This document shows, in pieces, positions 6,934 to 15,085 of a stretch of DNA of 64,000 nucleotides. Within the stretch, counting starts at the first letter, position 1; each line of letters begins with the position of its first letter. Source of the stretch: Actinopolymorpha pittospori (GTDB lineage Bacteria > Actinomycetota > Actinomycetes > Propionibacteriales > Actinopolymorphaceae). The stretch covers positions 7,626,001 to 7,690,000 of the forward strand of contig NZ_JADBEM010000001.1 in assembly GCF_014873875.1 (NCBI RefSeq), given 5' to 3'. A program made the position numbers and the translations under genes. The notes under the pieces are model-generated. The model was given only the letters and a program-made list of their open reading frames with translations, was not told where the DNA came from and ran no database searches.

Positions 6934-8507
6934 GCCGGCACCTCCTCCAGCAGGTCGGTCGCGGGGTTGTAGTACAGCGACGACTTCCTCGCGACCCCGT
7001 CGAGCCCCTTGCCTCCGGCCGCGGGTCGGCGCATCAGCCCGAACGTGCCGTCGGCGATGGCGTCGAGCAGGCCGTCGTCCCCGATCCGGGTGAGCAGGTC
7101 GACCGCCTCGCCGAGCACCTGCCGGGCCCGCTGGGCGATGAAGCCGTCCGGTGCGGGCCGGAAGTCCTCGTGCAGGTTTCCGCACGCGGAACGGACGTAG
7201 CGCACGTTCCGTAGGGCGAGGTCGCGGTCGGACAGCCACGGGGTGACCACCGCCTCCGTCATCATCCCGACCAGCAGGATCTGTTGCCCGGTGAGCACGC
7301 CGGCCAGGTTGAAGAAGCCGTCCAGCAGGTAGCCGCGGAAGACGTCGCCGTCCATGTGTCTCGTCGGGGGCATCCACTTCAACGGCGCCTTCGGGAAGAG
7401 CTCCCGGGCGAGCAGTGCGTGGGCGAGTTCGAGCCGGAACGACTCCGGCCGCTCCGGGTCGATCTCGAACGCGTGGCCGAGCCCCAGTTGCCAGTCCCGC
7501 AGGCCGGCCTCCTTGCCGAAGTACTCGTTCAGCAGCTGGGAGACGGTGACCGTGTGCGCCGCGTCCACGGCGTCGGCGGTGGTGAGGTAGTTGTCCTCAC
7601 CGGTGTTGATGATGATGCCGGCCCGGGCATGCACCTGCCGGCTGAACCGCTGGTCGACGAACGTGCGGATCGGGTTGATGTCGCGGAAGAGGATGCCGTA
7701 CATCGAGTCGTTGAGCATCATGTCCAGGCGTTCTAGACCCGCGAGCGTGGCGATCTCGGGCATGCACAGGCCGGAGGCGTAGTTCGTGAGCCGTACGTAA
7801 CGCCGAAGCTCCTTGCTCACGTCGTCGAGGGCCGCCCGCATCAGCCGGAAGTTCTCCTGCGTGGCGTAGGTGCCGGCATACCCCTCGCGCGTCGCGCCCT
7901 CGGGTACGAAGTCGAGCAGCGACTGCCCGGTCGAGCGGATCACGGCGATCACGTCGGCGCCCTCGCGAGCGGCCGCCTGCGCCTGCGGGATGTCCTCGTG
8001 GATGTCGCCGGTCGCCACGATGAGGTAGATCCAGGGCTGTTGCCTCGGGTCGCCCCACCGCCGGACCAGCCGCTCGCGTTCGCGCCGGCGGGCGTCGACG
8101 GCCTTCACGCCGGCACCGACCGCCCGGCGTGCCGACCGGGCCGCCTGGCGGGCCGCCGCCCCCTCGGGCAGGTGGAAACGGACGGAGCCGGCCGACGCCT
8201 TCTGCGCCAGCGCGGCGAGGTCCTCCGCGTCACCGCGCGCGAGTGCGGACCAGACGGGAAGGGCCACACCGTGCTCGAGTCCGACCTCCGCCCGGACCGC
8301 GTCGACGAGTCGGTTGACCCAGGGGGTGCCGTCCGGGTCGGCGCCGCGAAGTCCCGCGAGCCGCAGGACCGCGCGCTCGACGGAGACGGTGGTGTGCGCC
8401 CGGGCGAGTTTCACGATGGGCCGGCCCGCGCGGCGGGCGAGGGTACGTGCCTGGCGGACCGTCGCCGGGTCGAGGTCCAGGTGGCGCCGGAACGCCGTCG
8501 TACTCAT
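6930..8507 (-). CDS. kamD: Lysine 5,6-aminomutase alpha subunit
   Basis: This is the catalytic TIM-barrel subunit that holds PLP and the substrate, and it pairs with KamE. Recognisable blocks are Ile-Tyr-Leu-Ile-Val-Ala-Thr-Gly-Asp-Ile-His-Glu-Asp-Ile, Ile-Arg-Ser-Thr-Gly-Gln-Ser-Leu-Leu-Asp and Asn-Asp-Ser-Met-Tyr-Gly-Ile-Leu-Phe-Arg-Asp-Ile-Asn. Ile-Asn-Thr-Gly-Glu-Asp-Asn-Tyr-Leu-Thr-Thr and Lys-Trp-Met-Pro-Pro-Thr-Arg-His-Met follow. All are strongly conserved in the family. Length (525) is close to the clostridial protein. The start overlaps the amidohydrolase stop by four bases (ATGA), and the end overlaps kamE in the same way. Confidence 0.95.
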   Translation of the reverse strand: MSTTAFRRHLDLDPATVRQARTLARRAGRPIVKLARAHTTVSVERAVLRLAGLRGADPDGTPWVNRLVDAVRAEVGLEHGVALPVWSALARGDAEDLAALAQKASAGSVRFHLPEGAAARQAARSARRAVGAGVKAVDARRRERERLVRRWGDPRQQPWIYLIVATGDIHEDIPQAQAAAREGADVIAVIRSTGQSLLDFVPEGATREGYAGTYATQENFRLMRAALDDVSKELRRYVRLTNYASGLCMPEIATLAGLERLDMMLNDSMYGILFRDINPIRTFVDQRFSRQVHARAGIIINTGEDNYLTTADAVDAAHTVTVSQLLNEYFGKEAGLRDWQLGLGHAFEIDPERPESFRLELAHALLARELFPKAPLKWMPPTRHMDGDVFRGYLLDGFFNLAGVLTGQQILLVGMMTEAVVTPWLSDRDLALRNVRYVRSACGNLHEDFRPAPDGFIAQRARQVLGEAVDLLTRIGDDGLLDAIADGTFGLMRRPAAGGKGLDGVARKSSLYYNPATDLLEEVPA

Positions 8508-10162
8508 GTGTGCTCCCGGTCGTTGTGCCGGTCGTCGCCCCGGTCATCGCCCCGGTCGAACAGAATCCGGCCGCCCGCGACGGTGCGGACGCAGGTCGGA
8601 GACGGCGTACCCGGCGCGAGGCTCGGGAGCCCCGGCAGTTCGGAACCCTCGAGATCCCACACCGCGTAGGTCGCCTCCGCGCCCGGCCGGAGGGCGCCGT
8701 CGTGGTCGTCCAGCGCGGCCCACCGACCGCCTCCGGTGTGCGCGGCGAACGCGTCGGCGACGCTGATCCGCTCGTCCGCGTTGTGGTGCCACGCGGCCGC
8801 ACGGACACCGCCCCAGGGATCGAACGGCGTCACCGGCGTGTCCGAGCCGAACGCGAGCCGTACCCCGGCGCGACGCATCGTCGCCCAGGGGTTGGCCGCG
8901 AGGGCCCGCTCGACACCGAGCCGGGTGGCGTACATGCCGTCGGCACCACCCCAGGCGGCGTCGAACGCGGGCTGACCGCTGACCACGACGCCCCACCGGG
9001 CGAGATCGGCCACGTCCTCCGCTGCGATGAGTTCGACGTGTTCGAGCCGGTGCCGGGCCGCGGTCAGCCGGTCGGCGCCGAGCCGCTTCTCGGCCCGGCG
9101 GAAGCCGTCGACGACCGCCGCCGTGGCGGCGTCTCCGATGCAGTGGAAGCCCGCCTGCAGGCCGGCACGCGTACAGGCAACCACGTGCTCGGCCACCTCC
9201 TCCGCATCGAGGTAGGTCCGTCCCGCGTGGTCGGGGCGGTCGACGTAGTGCGCCGTCAGCGCGGCCGTGCGGGAGCCGAAGGCGCCGTCCGCGCAGAGGT
9301 CTCCCGCGGCGCCGCGGGCACCCAGGGCGCGGGCCCGCTCGACACCACCGGTCGTGGCGAGCTCGCCCCAGTAAGGCACCACCTCCACGACCGGGCGCTC
9401 CGCAGCGATCTCCGCGATGAGCGCGAGGTCGTCGGCCGGGTTGACGTGGGGTGCGGCCATCTCGTGCACCGAAGCGACGCCGTTCGCCGCGGCGGCCGCG
9501 AGCGCCACGGCAATGGCCGTCCGTCGCTGAGTGCGGGTGACCAGCGCGGACGCCGCGTCCCGGGCGACGTGATGGGCCTCCCGCTCGACCCGGGCGGTCC
9601 CGTCCCAGCCTGGCCGCGTCGCCATGGCCGGCGCCCGCTCGTACAGCGCGCCGGAGACCAATCCGGAGTGGACGTCCACCCGCGAGAGGTACACGGGTCG
9701 ACCGGGTGCGGCCCGGTCGATCTCGGCCGCGGACGGGAGCCGTGGATCGGTCCAGCGCGTCTCGTCCCAGCCGAAGCCGAGGATCACGGCGTCGGGGTAG
9801 CCGCGGGCGTACCTCGCGAGCCGGTCGAGCAGGTCGTGCGCACTGGTGGCCGCGGCCAGGTCCAGCCCGCCGAGCCGCAGCCCGGTCTGCGAGGTGTGGA
9901 CGTGCGCGTCGACGAACGCCGGGGTGACCAACCCGCCGGCGAGGTGGAGCACCTCGTCGGCTCCGTCGGCGTACGCGTCGGCCTCCCCCTCGTCCCCGAT
10001 CCAGCTGATCACGTGACCCTCGACCGCCATCGCCGTCGAGGTCGGGCGCGAACGGGGTCCCGGCCCGTCCGGGTGGGCCAGGTGGTGCGTCGGGCCGTCG
10101 GCCCGGTCGTCGCCGGTGAGGATGGTGCCGCCCCGAAGGAGCACGCGGTGGGAGGAGGTCAT
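8504..10162 (-). CDS. Amidohydrolase family 3 (YtcJ-like) embedded in the lysine operon
   Basis: A 552-residue metal-dependent hydrolase of the amidohydrolase superfamily. The metal-binding Val-Asp-Ala-His-Val-His-Thr motif is near residue 90. Gly-Phe-His-Cys-Ile-Gly-Asp follows in the second half, then Arg-Leu-Glu-His-Val-Glu-Leu and a late Ala-Phe-Gly-Ser-Asp-Thr-Pro-Val. These together give the His/Asp metal ligands of the YtcJ/NfdA branch. The family acts on amides, formamides and related C-N bonds, and the substrate here is unknown. The gene overlaps kdd and kamD by four bases on each side, so it is translated as part of the lysine pathway operon. No described step of this route needs an amidohydrolase. 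Confidence 0.85.
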   Translation of the reverse strand: MTSSHRVLLRGGTILTGDDRADGPTHHLAHPDGPGPRSRPTSTAMAVEGHVISWIGDEGEADAYADGADEVLHLAGGLVTPAFVDAHVHTSQTGLRLGGLDLAAATSAHDLLDRLARYARGYPDAVILGFGWDETRWTDPRLPSAAEIDRAAPGRPVYLSRVDVHSGLVSGALYERAPAMATRPGWDGTARVEREAHHVARDAASALVTRTQRRTAIAVALAAAAANGVASVHEMAAPHVNPADDLALIAEIAAERPVVEVVPYWGELATTGGVERARALGARGAAGDLCADGAFGSRTAALTAHYVDRPDHAGRTYLDAEEVAEHVVACTRAGLQAGFHCIGDAATAAVVDGFRRAEKRLGADRLTAARHRLEHVELIAAEDVADLARWGVVVSGQPAFDAAWGGADGMYATRLGVERALAANPWATMRRAGVRLAFGSDTPVTPFDPWGGVRAAAWHHNADERISVADAFAAHTGGGRWAALDDHDGALRPGAEATYAVWDLEGSELPGLPSLAPGTPSPTCVRTVAGGRILFDRGDDRGDDRHNDREHT

Positions 10163-11205
10163 GGCTCCATCCTGGCCTCGAAGAGCCGCCGTACGCCCTC
10201 CTCGGCGCGCACGAGATCGAGCGCGTACTCCGCGTGCCCCGGAACGTAACCGTTGCCGATCAACATCGTGACGTCCGCGGCCAGGCCCTCCGCGCCGAGG
10301 GCGGCCGCGCTGAAGGACGTCGCCATGGAGAAGAAGATCACCGTCCCGCCCGGCGCCGTGGCGAGAATCGCACCGCCCTCGCAGGCAGGTACGTCGACAC
10401 AGACGACCGTCACGTCGGCCGGCCCGCCCGCCTTCTCCACCGCGTCGGCGAGCCCGACCGGGTTCCTGGCGTCGGCGAGCGCGACGACGTCGGCCAGCGC
10501 GGCGCGCTCCAACGCCCGCGCCTCGGTTTCGTTGGGTACCACGCCGATGGTGCGTCCGGCACCCGCCCGCCGGGCGGCGGCCAGGGCGAGCGAGCCCGAC
10601 TTGCCGGCGCCGCCGAGGACACAGACGGTCGGGGCGGCACGGCCCGACACGACCCGGTGGGTCAGCGCCGGTGCTCCACAGACGTCCAGCACCGCGAGCG
10701 CGAGCGGTGACGGCACGTCGGTGGGAAGCCGGGCGGCGATCGAACGGCCGAACAGGATGGCGGATCCGCGACAGGGCACCTGCTCCGAGCGCCCGTCCCA
10801 GCCGGCCAACTCGTCCTCGATCACGAGCGGCGTCAGGGTGAGTGAGACGAGCGTGGCGACGCGGTCGCCCGGAACGAGGCCGAGCGGTGAGGCGGGGCCG
10901 ACCTCCTCGACGGTGCCGACCAGCATGCCGCCGGACCCGGTGACCGGATTCTGCATCTTGCCCCGGCTCGCGATGATGTCCGCCACCGCGCGCCGTACGA
11001 CGGCGCCGTCACCGCCATGGGCGGACCACAGCTGGCGGTAGGACGCGGCATCGAGGTTGAGCCGCTCGACCCGGACCCGCACCTCGTCGGGCCACAGCCC
11101 CTTCCGGGTGTCGAGGCGGGCCGCCGCCTGGGGCAGGGCGCCGGCGGGTTCGCACACACGATGCAGCCCGATCGGCGAACCGGGTAGGGGCGGGGTCTCG
11201 AGCAC
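10159..11205 (-). CDS. kdd: L-erythro-3,5-diaminohexanoate dehydrogenase
   Basis: Kdd oxidatively deaminates 3,5-diaminohexanoate to 5-amino-3-oxohexanoate with NAD(P). A long-chain alcohol dehydrogenase-like Rossmann part shows Cys-Val-Leu-Gly-Gly-Ala-Gly-Lys-Ser-Gly-Ser. Family-specific Pro-Asp-Glu-Val-Arg-Val-Arg-Val-Glu-Arg-Leu-Asn-Leu-Asp-Ala and Gly-Lys-Met-Gln-Asn-Pro-Val-Thr-Gly-Ser-Gly-Gly-Met precede it. I chose GTG 11205 because it gives 348 residues, the family length, with a GGGGAG site about nine bases upstream. Frame upstream of it has no homology. First gene of the operon, divergent from kamA, ending in an ATGA overlap with the amidohydrolase. Confidence 0.92.
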   Translation of the reverse strand: MLETPPLPGSPIGLHRVCEPAGALPQAAARLDTRKGLWPDEVRVRVERLNLDAASYRQLWSAHGGDGAVVRRAVADIIASRGKMQNPVTGSGGMLVGTVEEVGPASPLGLVPGDRVATLVSLTLTPLVIEDELAGWDGRSEQVPCRGSAILFGRSIAARLPTDVPSPLALAVLDVCGAPALTHRVVSGRAAPTVCVLGGAGKSGSLALAAARRAGAGRTIGVVPNETEARALERAALADVVALADARNPVGLADAVEKAGGPADVTVVCVDVPACEGGAILATAPGGTVIFFSMATSFSAAALGAEGLAADVTMLIGNGYVPGHAEYALDLVRAEEGVRRLFEARMEP

Positions 11206-11246
11206 GGGAACCGTCTCCCCTCGGAGATCCTGCGGGCTACAGTCAA

Positions 11247-11257
11247 TTCTGACAGAA
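11247..11257. promoter_or_regulatory. Palindrome in the kdd/kamA divergent promoter region
   Basis: TTCTG-A-CAGAA, a perfect 5-bp inverted repeat, sits in the 122-base space between the kdd and kamA starts. It lies within an A/T-richer patch that also carries flanking ACAG and CTGT. It may be an operator for an unlinked regulator, since no regulator gene lies in the locus. Confidence 0.35.
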
Positions 11258-11327
11258 ATTATCCTGTGCGATTCGGACTCGACAGTACGACATCCGTGAA
11301 ATGGCCGCTTGGTCGGAGGTGTTTTCG

Positions 11328-12758
11328 GTGCCGCTGGAAGTTCAGGAACAGCCGTACGACTACCGCGGTCGGGCACTGGTCGAGCCCGACTGGAGGCGTC
11401 TGCCCGGCTGGCGCGACATCGATGTGGCCGACTGGGAGTCTGCCCAGTGGCAACGCGCACACTGCGTGAAGAACCTCAAACAGCTCAGATCGGTCATGGG
11501 TGACCTACTCGACGAGGAGTTCTACGCCGACCTCGAGCGTGACCAGGCCGAACGCGCCACCATGTCGATGCTGCTGCCGCCGCAGATGCTCAACACGATG
11601 GTTCCGGACGAGGTGCCGACGACCGAGGCGTTCTATGCCGATCCGGTGCGGCGCTACATGCTGCCGGTGTTCTCCGACCGGCGCACCGACTGGCCGTCCC
11701 ATCCACGCGCGACGCGCGACTCGCTGCACGAGCACGAGATGTGGGTCGCCGAGGGGCTGACCCACCGCTACCCCACCAAGGTGCTCGCCGAACTGTTGCC
11801 GACCTGTCCGCAGTACTGCGGACACTGCACCCGGATGGACCTCGTCGGAAACTCCACGCCCCAGGTCGACAAGCTGAAGTTCGCGCTCAAACCGCAAGGG
11901 CGCCTTGACGGCATGCTCGAATACCTGCGCACCCACCGAGGCGTCCGCGACGTGGTCGTCTCCGGCGGCGACGTGGCCAACCTGCCCTGGCCGCGCCTGG
12001 AGGCGTTCCTCTCGGCCCTGCTGGAGATCGACAACATCCGCGACATCCGGCTCGCGACCAAGGCGCTGATGGGCCTTCCCCAGCACTGGCTCCAGGACGA
12101 CATCCAGGCCGGAATGGAGCGGCTCGCCCGGGTCGCGCGCGCCCGCGGCGTGATGATCGCCATCCACACCCACGTCAACGCCGCCCAGTCGGTCACACCG
12201 CTGGTGGCCAGGGCCGCGAAGGCGATGCTCGCCACCGGCATCCGCGACGTCCGCAACCAGGGCGTGCTGATGCGGGGCGTCAACGACTCCACGACGCAAC
12301 TGCTCGACCTGTGCTTCGCCCTGCTCGACGGCGCGACGATCACGCCGTACTACTTCTACATGTGCGACATGATCCCGTTCAGCGAACACTGGCGGGTCTC
12401 CGTGCGCGAGGCACAGCAACTTCAGCACGGCATCCTCGGCTATCTGCCGGGATTCGCGACGCCGCGCATCGTCTGCGACGTGCCCTACGTCGGCAAGCGC
12501 TGGGTGCACCAGGTCGCGGAGTACGACGAGACCCTTGGCATCAGCTACTGGCGGAAGAACTACCGCACCGGCATCGAGCATCCAGGTGACGACGCCCTGG
12601 AGCGGACCTACGAGTACTACGACCCGATCGACAGCCTGCCCGAACGGGGCCAGGCCTGGTGGCGCGAACACGGCGGGGCGCACCTGGCCGTCGCCGAGCA
12701 GCGGGCCGCCGAGTCCCGGTCGGCGTCACGACGTCAACTGCTGATCGACACCCACTGA
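11328..12758 (+). CDS. kamA: Lysine 2,3-aminomutase (radical SAM)
   Basis: KamA converts L-lysine to L-beta-lysine with S-adenosylmethionine, a 4Fe-4S cluster and PLP. The cluster motif Cys-Pro-Gln-Tyr-Cys-Gly-His-Cys begins near residue 160 and fits CxxxCxxC. Two acidic residues that bind the lysine side chain in the clostridial enzyme appear kept, in Met-Cys-Asp-Met-Ile-Pro-Phe and in Val-Cys-Asp-Val-Pro-Tyr-Val-Gly-Lys. In glutamate 2,3-aminomutases these are Lys and Asn. The Lys in the second motif would bind PLP, although the usual Gly-rich loop before it is altered. GTG 11328 was chosen because GGAGGT lies seven bases upstream; the in-frame ATG at 11301 has no ribosome site. At 476 residues it has a longer C-terminus than the clostridial form. 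Confidence 0.92.
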   Translation: MPLEVQEQPYDYRGRALVEPDWRRLPGWRDIDVADWESAQWQRAHCVKNLKQLRSVMGDLLDEEFYADLERDQAERATMSMLLPPQMLNTMVPDEVPTTEAFYADPVRRYMLPVFSDRRTDWPSHPRATRDSLHEHEMWVAEGLTHRYPTKVLAELLPTCPQYCGHCTRMDLVGNSTPQVDKLKFALKPQGRLDGMLEYLRTHRGVRDVVVSGGDVANLPWPRLEAFLSALLEIDNIRDIRLATKALMGLPQHWLQDDIQAGMERLARVARARGVMIAIHTHVNAAQSVTPLVARAAKAMLATGIRDVRNQGVLMRGVNDSTTQLLDLCFALLDGATITPYYFYMCDMIPFSEHWRVSVREAQQLQHGILGYLPGFATPRIVCDVPYVGKRWVHQVAEYDETLGISYWRKNYRTGIEHPGDDALERTYEYYDPIDSLPERGQAWWREHGGAHLAVAEQRAAESRSASRRQLLIDTH

Positions 12759-12797
12759 TCAGACGCCCACTGATCAGACGCTCACTGATCCGACGCC
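12753..12797 (+). repeat. Three tandem 15-bp repeats across the kamA stop
   Basis: CACTGATCAGACGC plus C or T is repeated at 12753-12767 and 12768-12782, with a one-base variant at 12783-12797. The first copy contains the kamA stop codon, and the TGA recurs in the other copies in the same frame, giving repeated stop codons. Confidence 0.85.
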
Positions 12798-12818
12798 GCT
12801 GGTCCGACCCACTGAGCC

Positions 12819-12861
12819 GCGAGCCGTCGCCACCTCCGCCGGGGAGGGGGCGACGGCTCGC
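12819..12861. terminator. Bidirectional terminator between kamA and the GH4 gene
   Basis: GCGAGCCGTCGCC and GGCGACGGCTCGC form a perfect 13-bp stem with a 17-base loop, between two convergent genes. It sits seven bases before the GH4 stop and 60 after the kamA stop, so it can serve both. Confidence 0.75.
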
Positions 12862-12868
12862 GTCAGCG

Positions 12869-14224
12869 TCAGCGGTGGAGTGCCCGCGCGACCTCGGGAA
12901 TCGCGTCGACGTAGCCTCGCAGCAGGGACCGGGCCACAGTCACCGAGTCGACCAGCGGATGGAGGGCGAACGCCTTGAGCGCGGCCTCCTCCGACCCTGT
13001 CGTGGCCGCCTCGATCGCGAGCCGGTCGACCGCCTTGACCTGTTGCATCAGGCCGAGCTGGTGCAGGTCGGGCGCCGACGTGGCGAGCGGGTGCGCGCCG
13101 TTCGCGTCGACCAGCGACGGGACCTCGATCACCGCGTCGGCGTCCAGGCCGGCCAGCGTGCCGCCGTTGCGGACGTTGAGGATGATCGTGGACTTCTCGT
13201 CCCTCGCGATCGCCGCCATCACCGCGAGCGCGACCAGTTCGTAGCCGCCCTCGCTCTCCAGGTCGAAGGGCTCGGCCTCCGGCGAGTCGTCGTGGCGCTT
13301 TCCCTTGGCCTCGGCCATGTAGAGCGCCTTGCGTTCGGCGATGGTGCGCTGCCACAGCTCGAACGCGCGGTCGGGGTCCTTTCCGGCCGCGGCGTAGAAG
13401 TCGCCCTGCTGCGCGACGAGGAACTCACCACGGGTGGTCGGCTGCTCCACGATGGAACGCACGGCGTCGCGGTTGAAGTAGTAGTAGTAGAGGTACTCGT
13501 TGGGGACCACGCCCATCGCCTGGATCCAGGACGGGCCGAAGATGGAGCCCTCCTCGAGGGTGGCGAGGGCCTGCTCGTCGGCCAGGAAGCGCGGCAGGTG
13601 GTCCTCACCGTCGCTGATCAGCCGACGTAGCCAGCCGAGGTGGTTGAGGCCCACGTAGTCGACCTGGATCCGCCCGGCGTCCAGCCCGAGGGAACCCGCG
13701 ATCCGGCGGCCGAGGCCGCCCGGGGTGTCGCAGATGCCGATGACCCGGTTTCCGAGCACCTGCTGCAACGCCTCGGTGATCATGCCGGCCGGGTTGGTGA
13801 AGTTGATGAAGAACGCCTTGGGGGCAAGAGCCTTCACCCGCCTCGCGATGTCGAGCATCACGGGGATGGTCCGCAGGCCGTAGGCGATGCCGCCCGGTCC
13901 GGTCGTCTCCTGGCCGAGCACGCCGAGATCCAGGGCCACCCGCTCGTCGCGGGTGCGGCCTTCCAGTCCGCCGACGCGGATCGCGGAGAAGATGAAGTCG
14001 GCGCCTTCGAGTGCCTTGTCCAGGTCGAGGGTCGCCTCGACGCGCGGAGCGTGGTCCCTGCCCGCGGCCAGCTGGGAGAGGACCGCGGTGATGACCGAGA
14101 GCCGCTCCGGGGACTGGTCGTAGAGCGCCACCTTGTCGACCCGGGGCGAGCCGGTGTCCTGCAGGAGTGCCTTGTAGACCAGCGGAACGCGGAAGCCCCC
14201 ACCGCCAAGAATTGCCAGTTTCAC
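12869..14224 (-). CDS. GH4-family glycosidase (6-phospho-beta-glucosidase-like)
   Basis: GH4 enzymes split glycosides by an NAD- and metal-dependent redox-elimination route in the cytoplasm. The N-terminal Leu-Ala-Ile-Leu-Gly-Gly-Gly-Gly-Phe binds NAD. Asn-Phe-Thr-Asn-Pro-Ala-Gly-Met, Gly-Ile-Cys-Asp-Thr-Pro (metal Cys) and Gly-Leu-Asn-His-Leu-Gly-Trp (metal His) mark the active site. The tetrad after the metal cysteine, Cys-Asp-Thr-Pro, differs from the usual CNVP, CDMP, CHSV and CHEI types, so the substrate is open. Length (451) is normal. The GTG start overlaps the DeoR stop (GTGA). The divergent PfkB-ABC operon suggests joint use of one sugar. Confidence 0.88.
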   Translation of the reverse strand: MKLAILGGGGFRVPLVYKALLQDTGSPRVDKVALYDQSPERLSVITAVLSQLAAGRDHAPRVEATLDLDKALEGADFIFSAIRVGGLEGRTRDERVALDLGVLGQETTGPGGIAYGLRTIPVMLDIARRVKALAPKAFFINFTNPAGMITEALQQVLGNRVIGICDTPGGLGRRIAGSLGLDAGRIQVDYVGLNHLGWLRRLISDGEDHLPRFLADEQALATLEEGSIFGPSWIQAMGVVPNEYLYYYYFNRDAVRSIVEQPTTRGEFLVAQQGDFYAAAGKDPDRAFELWQRTIAERKALYMAEAKGKRHDDSPEAEPFDLESEGGYELVALAVMAAIARDEKSTIILNVRNGGTLAGLDADAVIEVPSLVDANGAHPLATSAPDLHQLGLMQQVKAVDRLAIEAATTGSEEAALKAFALHPLVDSVTVARSLLRGYVDAIPEVARALHR

Positions 14225-14979
14225 GATGTGAGTACCTCTCCACCTGCCTGCCGGCAGATCTCCAGTGTTTCGTTGTCGGCGTCCTCGGTGGTCACGAGAA
14301 CGTCGATGTCCGCGAGGCCGCAGATGCGCAAGGAACCCTTGCCCGGGAACTTCGCGGGATGCGCGACGAGCACCACCGACTCGGCCGCGGCGAGCATCGC
14401 CCGCTTGGCGGACGCCTCGACCTGCATGTTGTCGAGCACCTGACCGTCACGCCGGATCCCAGTACAGGAAAGGAAGAGCCGGTCGGCATGCACCTGCCGC
14501 AGCGCCTCCTCGGTGAGGGATCCGACCAGCGAACGGTAGTGGCGCCGGACGACGCCACCCAGCAGGACCAGCTCGACCACCGGATCGTCGCGAAGCTCGT
14601 CGAAGACCGCGATGTTGCTGGTGATGACGGTGACCTCGCGACCGCGCAGGTGTCGCGCCACCCGCAGGGTGGTGGTTCCGATGTCGAGGAGCAGGACGTC
14701 ACCGTCGTTGACGAGCTTGACCGCGCGTGCGGCGAGAGCGTCCTTCGTCTCGCCCTCCGCGTCGTCGGTGACGGCGAAGGGCATCTCGACGCTGCCTTCG
14801 TCGTCGAGGACGGCGCCGCCGTAGACCCTGGTGAGTTCGCCACCGCGGTCGAGGCGCTGGAGATCGCGACGGATCGTGGCCGTGCTGACACCGAGGTGTC
14901 TGGCCAGCTCCGCCGCTGAGGCCGTGCCCTTGGCGCGCAGAGCACGGACGATGCGTCGGTCCCTCTCGCGCTGCAGCAC
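14221..14979 (-). CDS. DeoR-family sugar operon repressor
   Basis: A 252-residue regulator with an N-terminal helix-turn-helix (Glu-Leu-Ala-Arg-His-Leu-Gly-Val-Ser, then Thr-Ile-Arg-Arg-Asp-Leu). A C-terminal sugar-phosphate sensor domain shows Leu-Asp-Ile-Gly-Thr-Thr-Thr and Val-Ile-Thr-Ser-Asn. DeoR proteins usually release DNA on binding a phosphorylated sugar, here perhaps the product of the divergent PfkB kinase. It is co-transcribed with the GH4 gene through a GTGA overlap, and it faces the PfkB-ABC operon across 106 bases. It most likely controls both directions. Confidence 0.9.
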   Translation of the reverse strand: MLQRERDRRIVRALRAKGTASAAELARHLGVSTATIRRDLQRLDRGGELTRVYGGAVLDDEGSVEMPFAVTDDAEGETKDALAARAVKLVNDGDVLLLDIGTTTLRVARHLRGREVTVITSNIAVFDELRDDPVVELVLLGGVVRRHYRSLVGSLTEEALRQVHADRLFLSCTGIRRDGQVLDNMQVEASAKRAMLAAAESVVLVAHPAKFPGKGSLRICGLADIDVLVTTEDADNETLEICRQAGGEVLTS

Positions 14980-15021
14980 GCGGCGATGTTACAGAAAAAT
15001 TCATGCAGGGTCATCCACTGC

Positions 15022-15050
15022 TTGTCAAAGTCGCTCAACTCTTGCAGACT
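15022..15050 (+). promoter_or_regulatory. Probable promoter of the PfkB-ABC operon
   Basis: TTGTCA (15022-15027), a 17-base spacer, and CAGACT (15045-15050) make a SigA-type promoter 35 bases before the kinase GTG. Similar TTCATGCAGGGTC and TCTTGCAGACTC blocks flank it and may be regulator sites. Confidence 0.4.
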
Positions 15051-15085
15051 CCGTGAACAGCAGTGAGCGATTGGGAGGACTATCG

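Noticed and set aside
11206-11327. Cobalamin or lysine riboswitch before the lysine genes
   Set aside because: The gap is too short and lacks the conserved B12-box and lysine-motif sequences.
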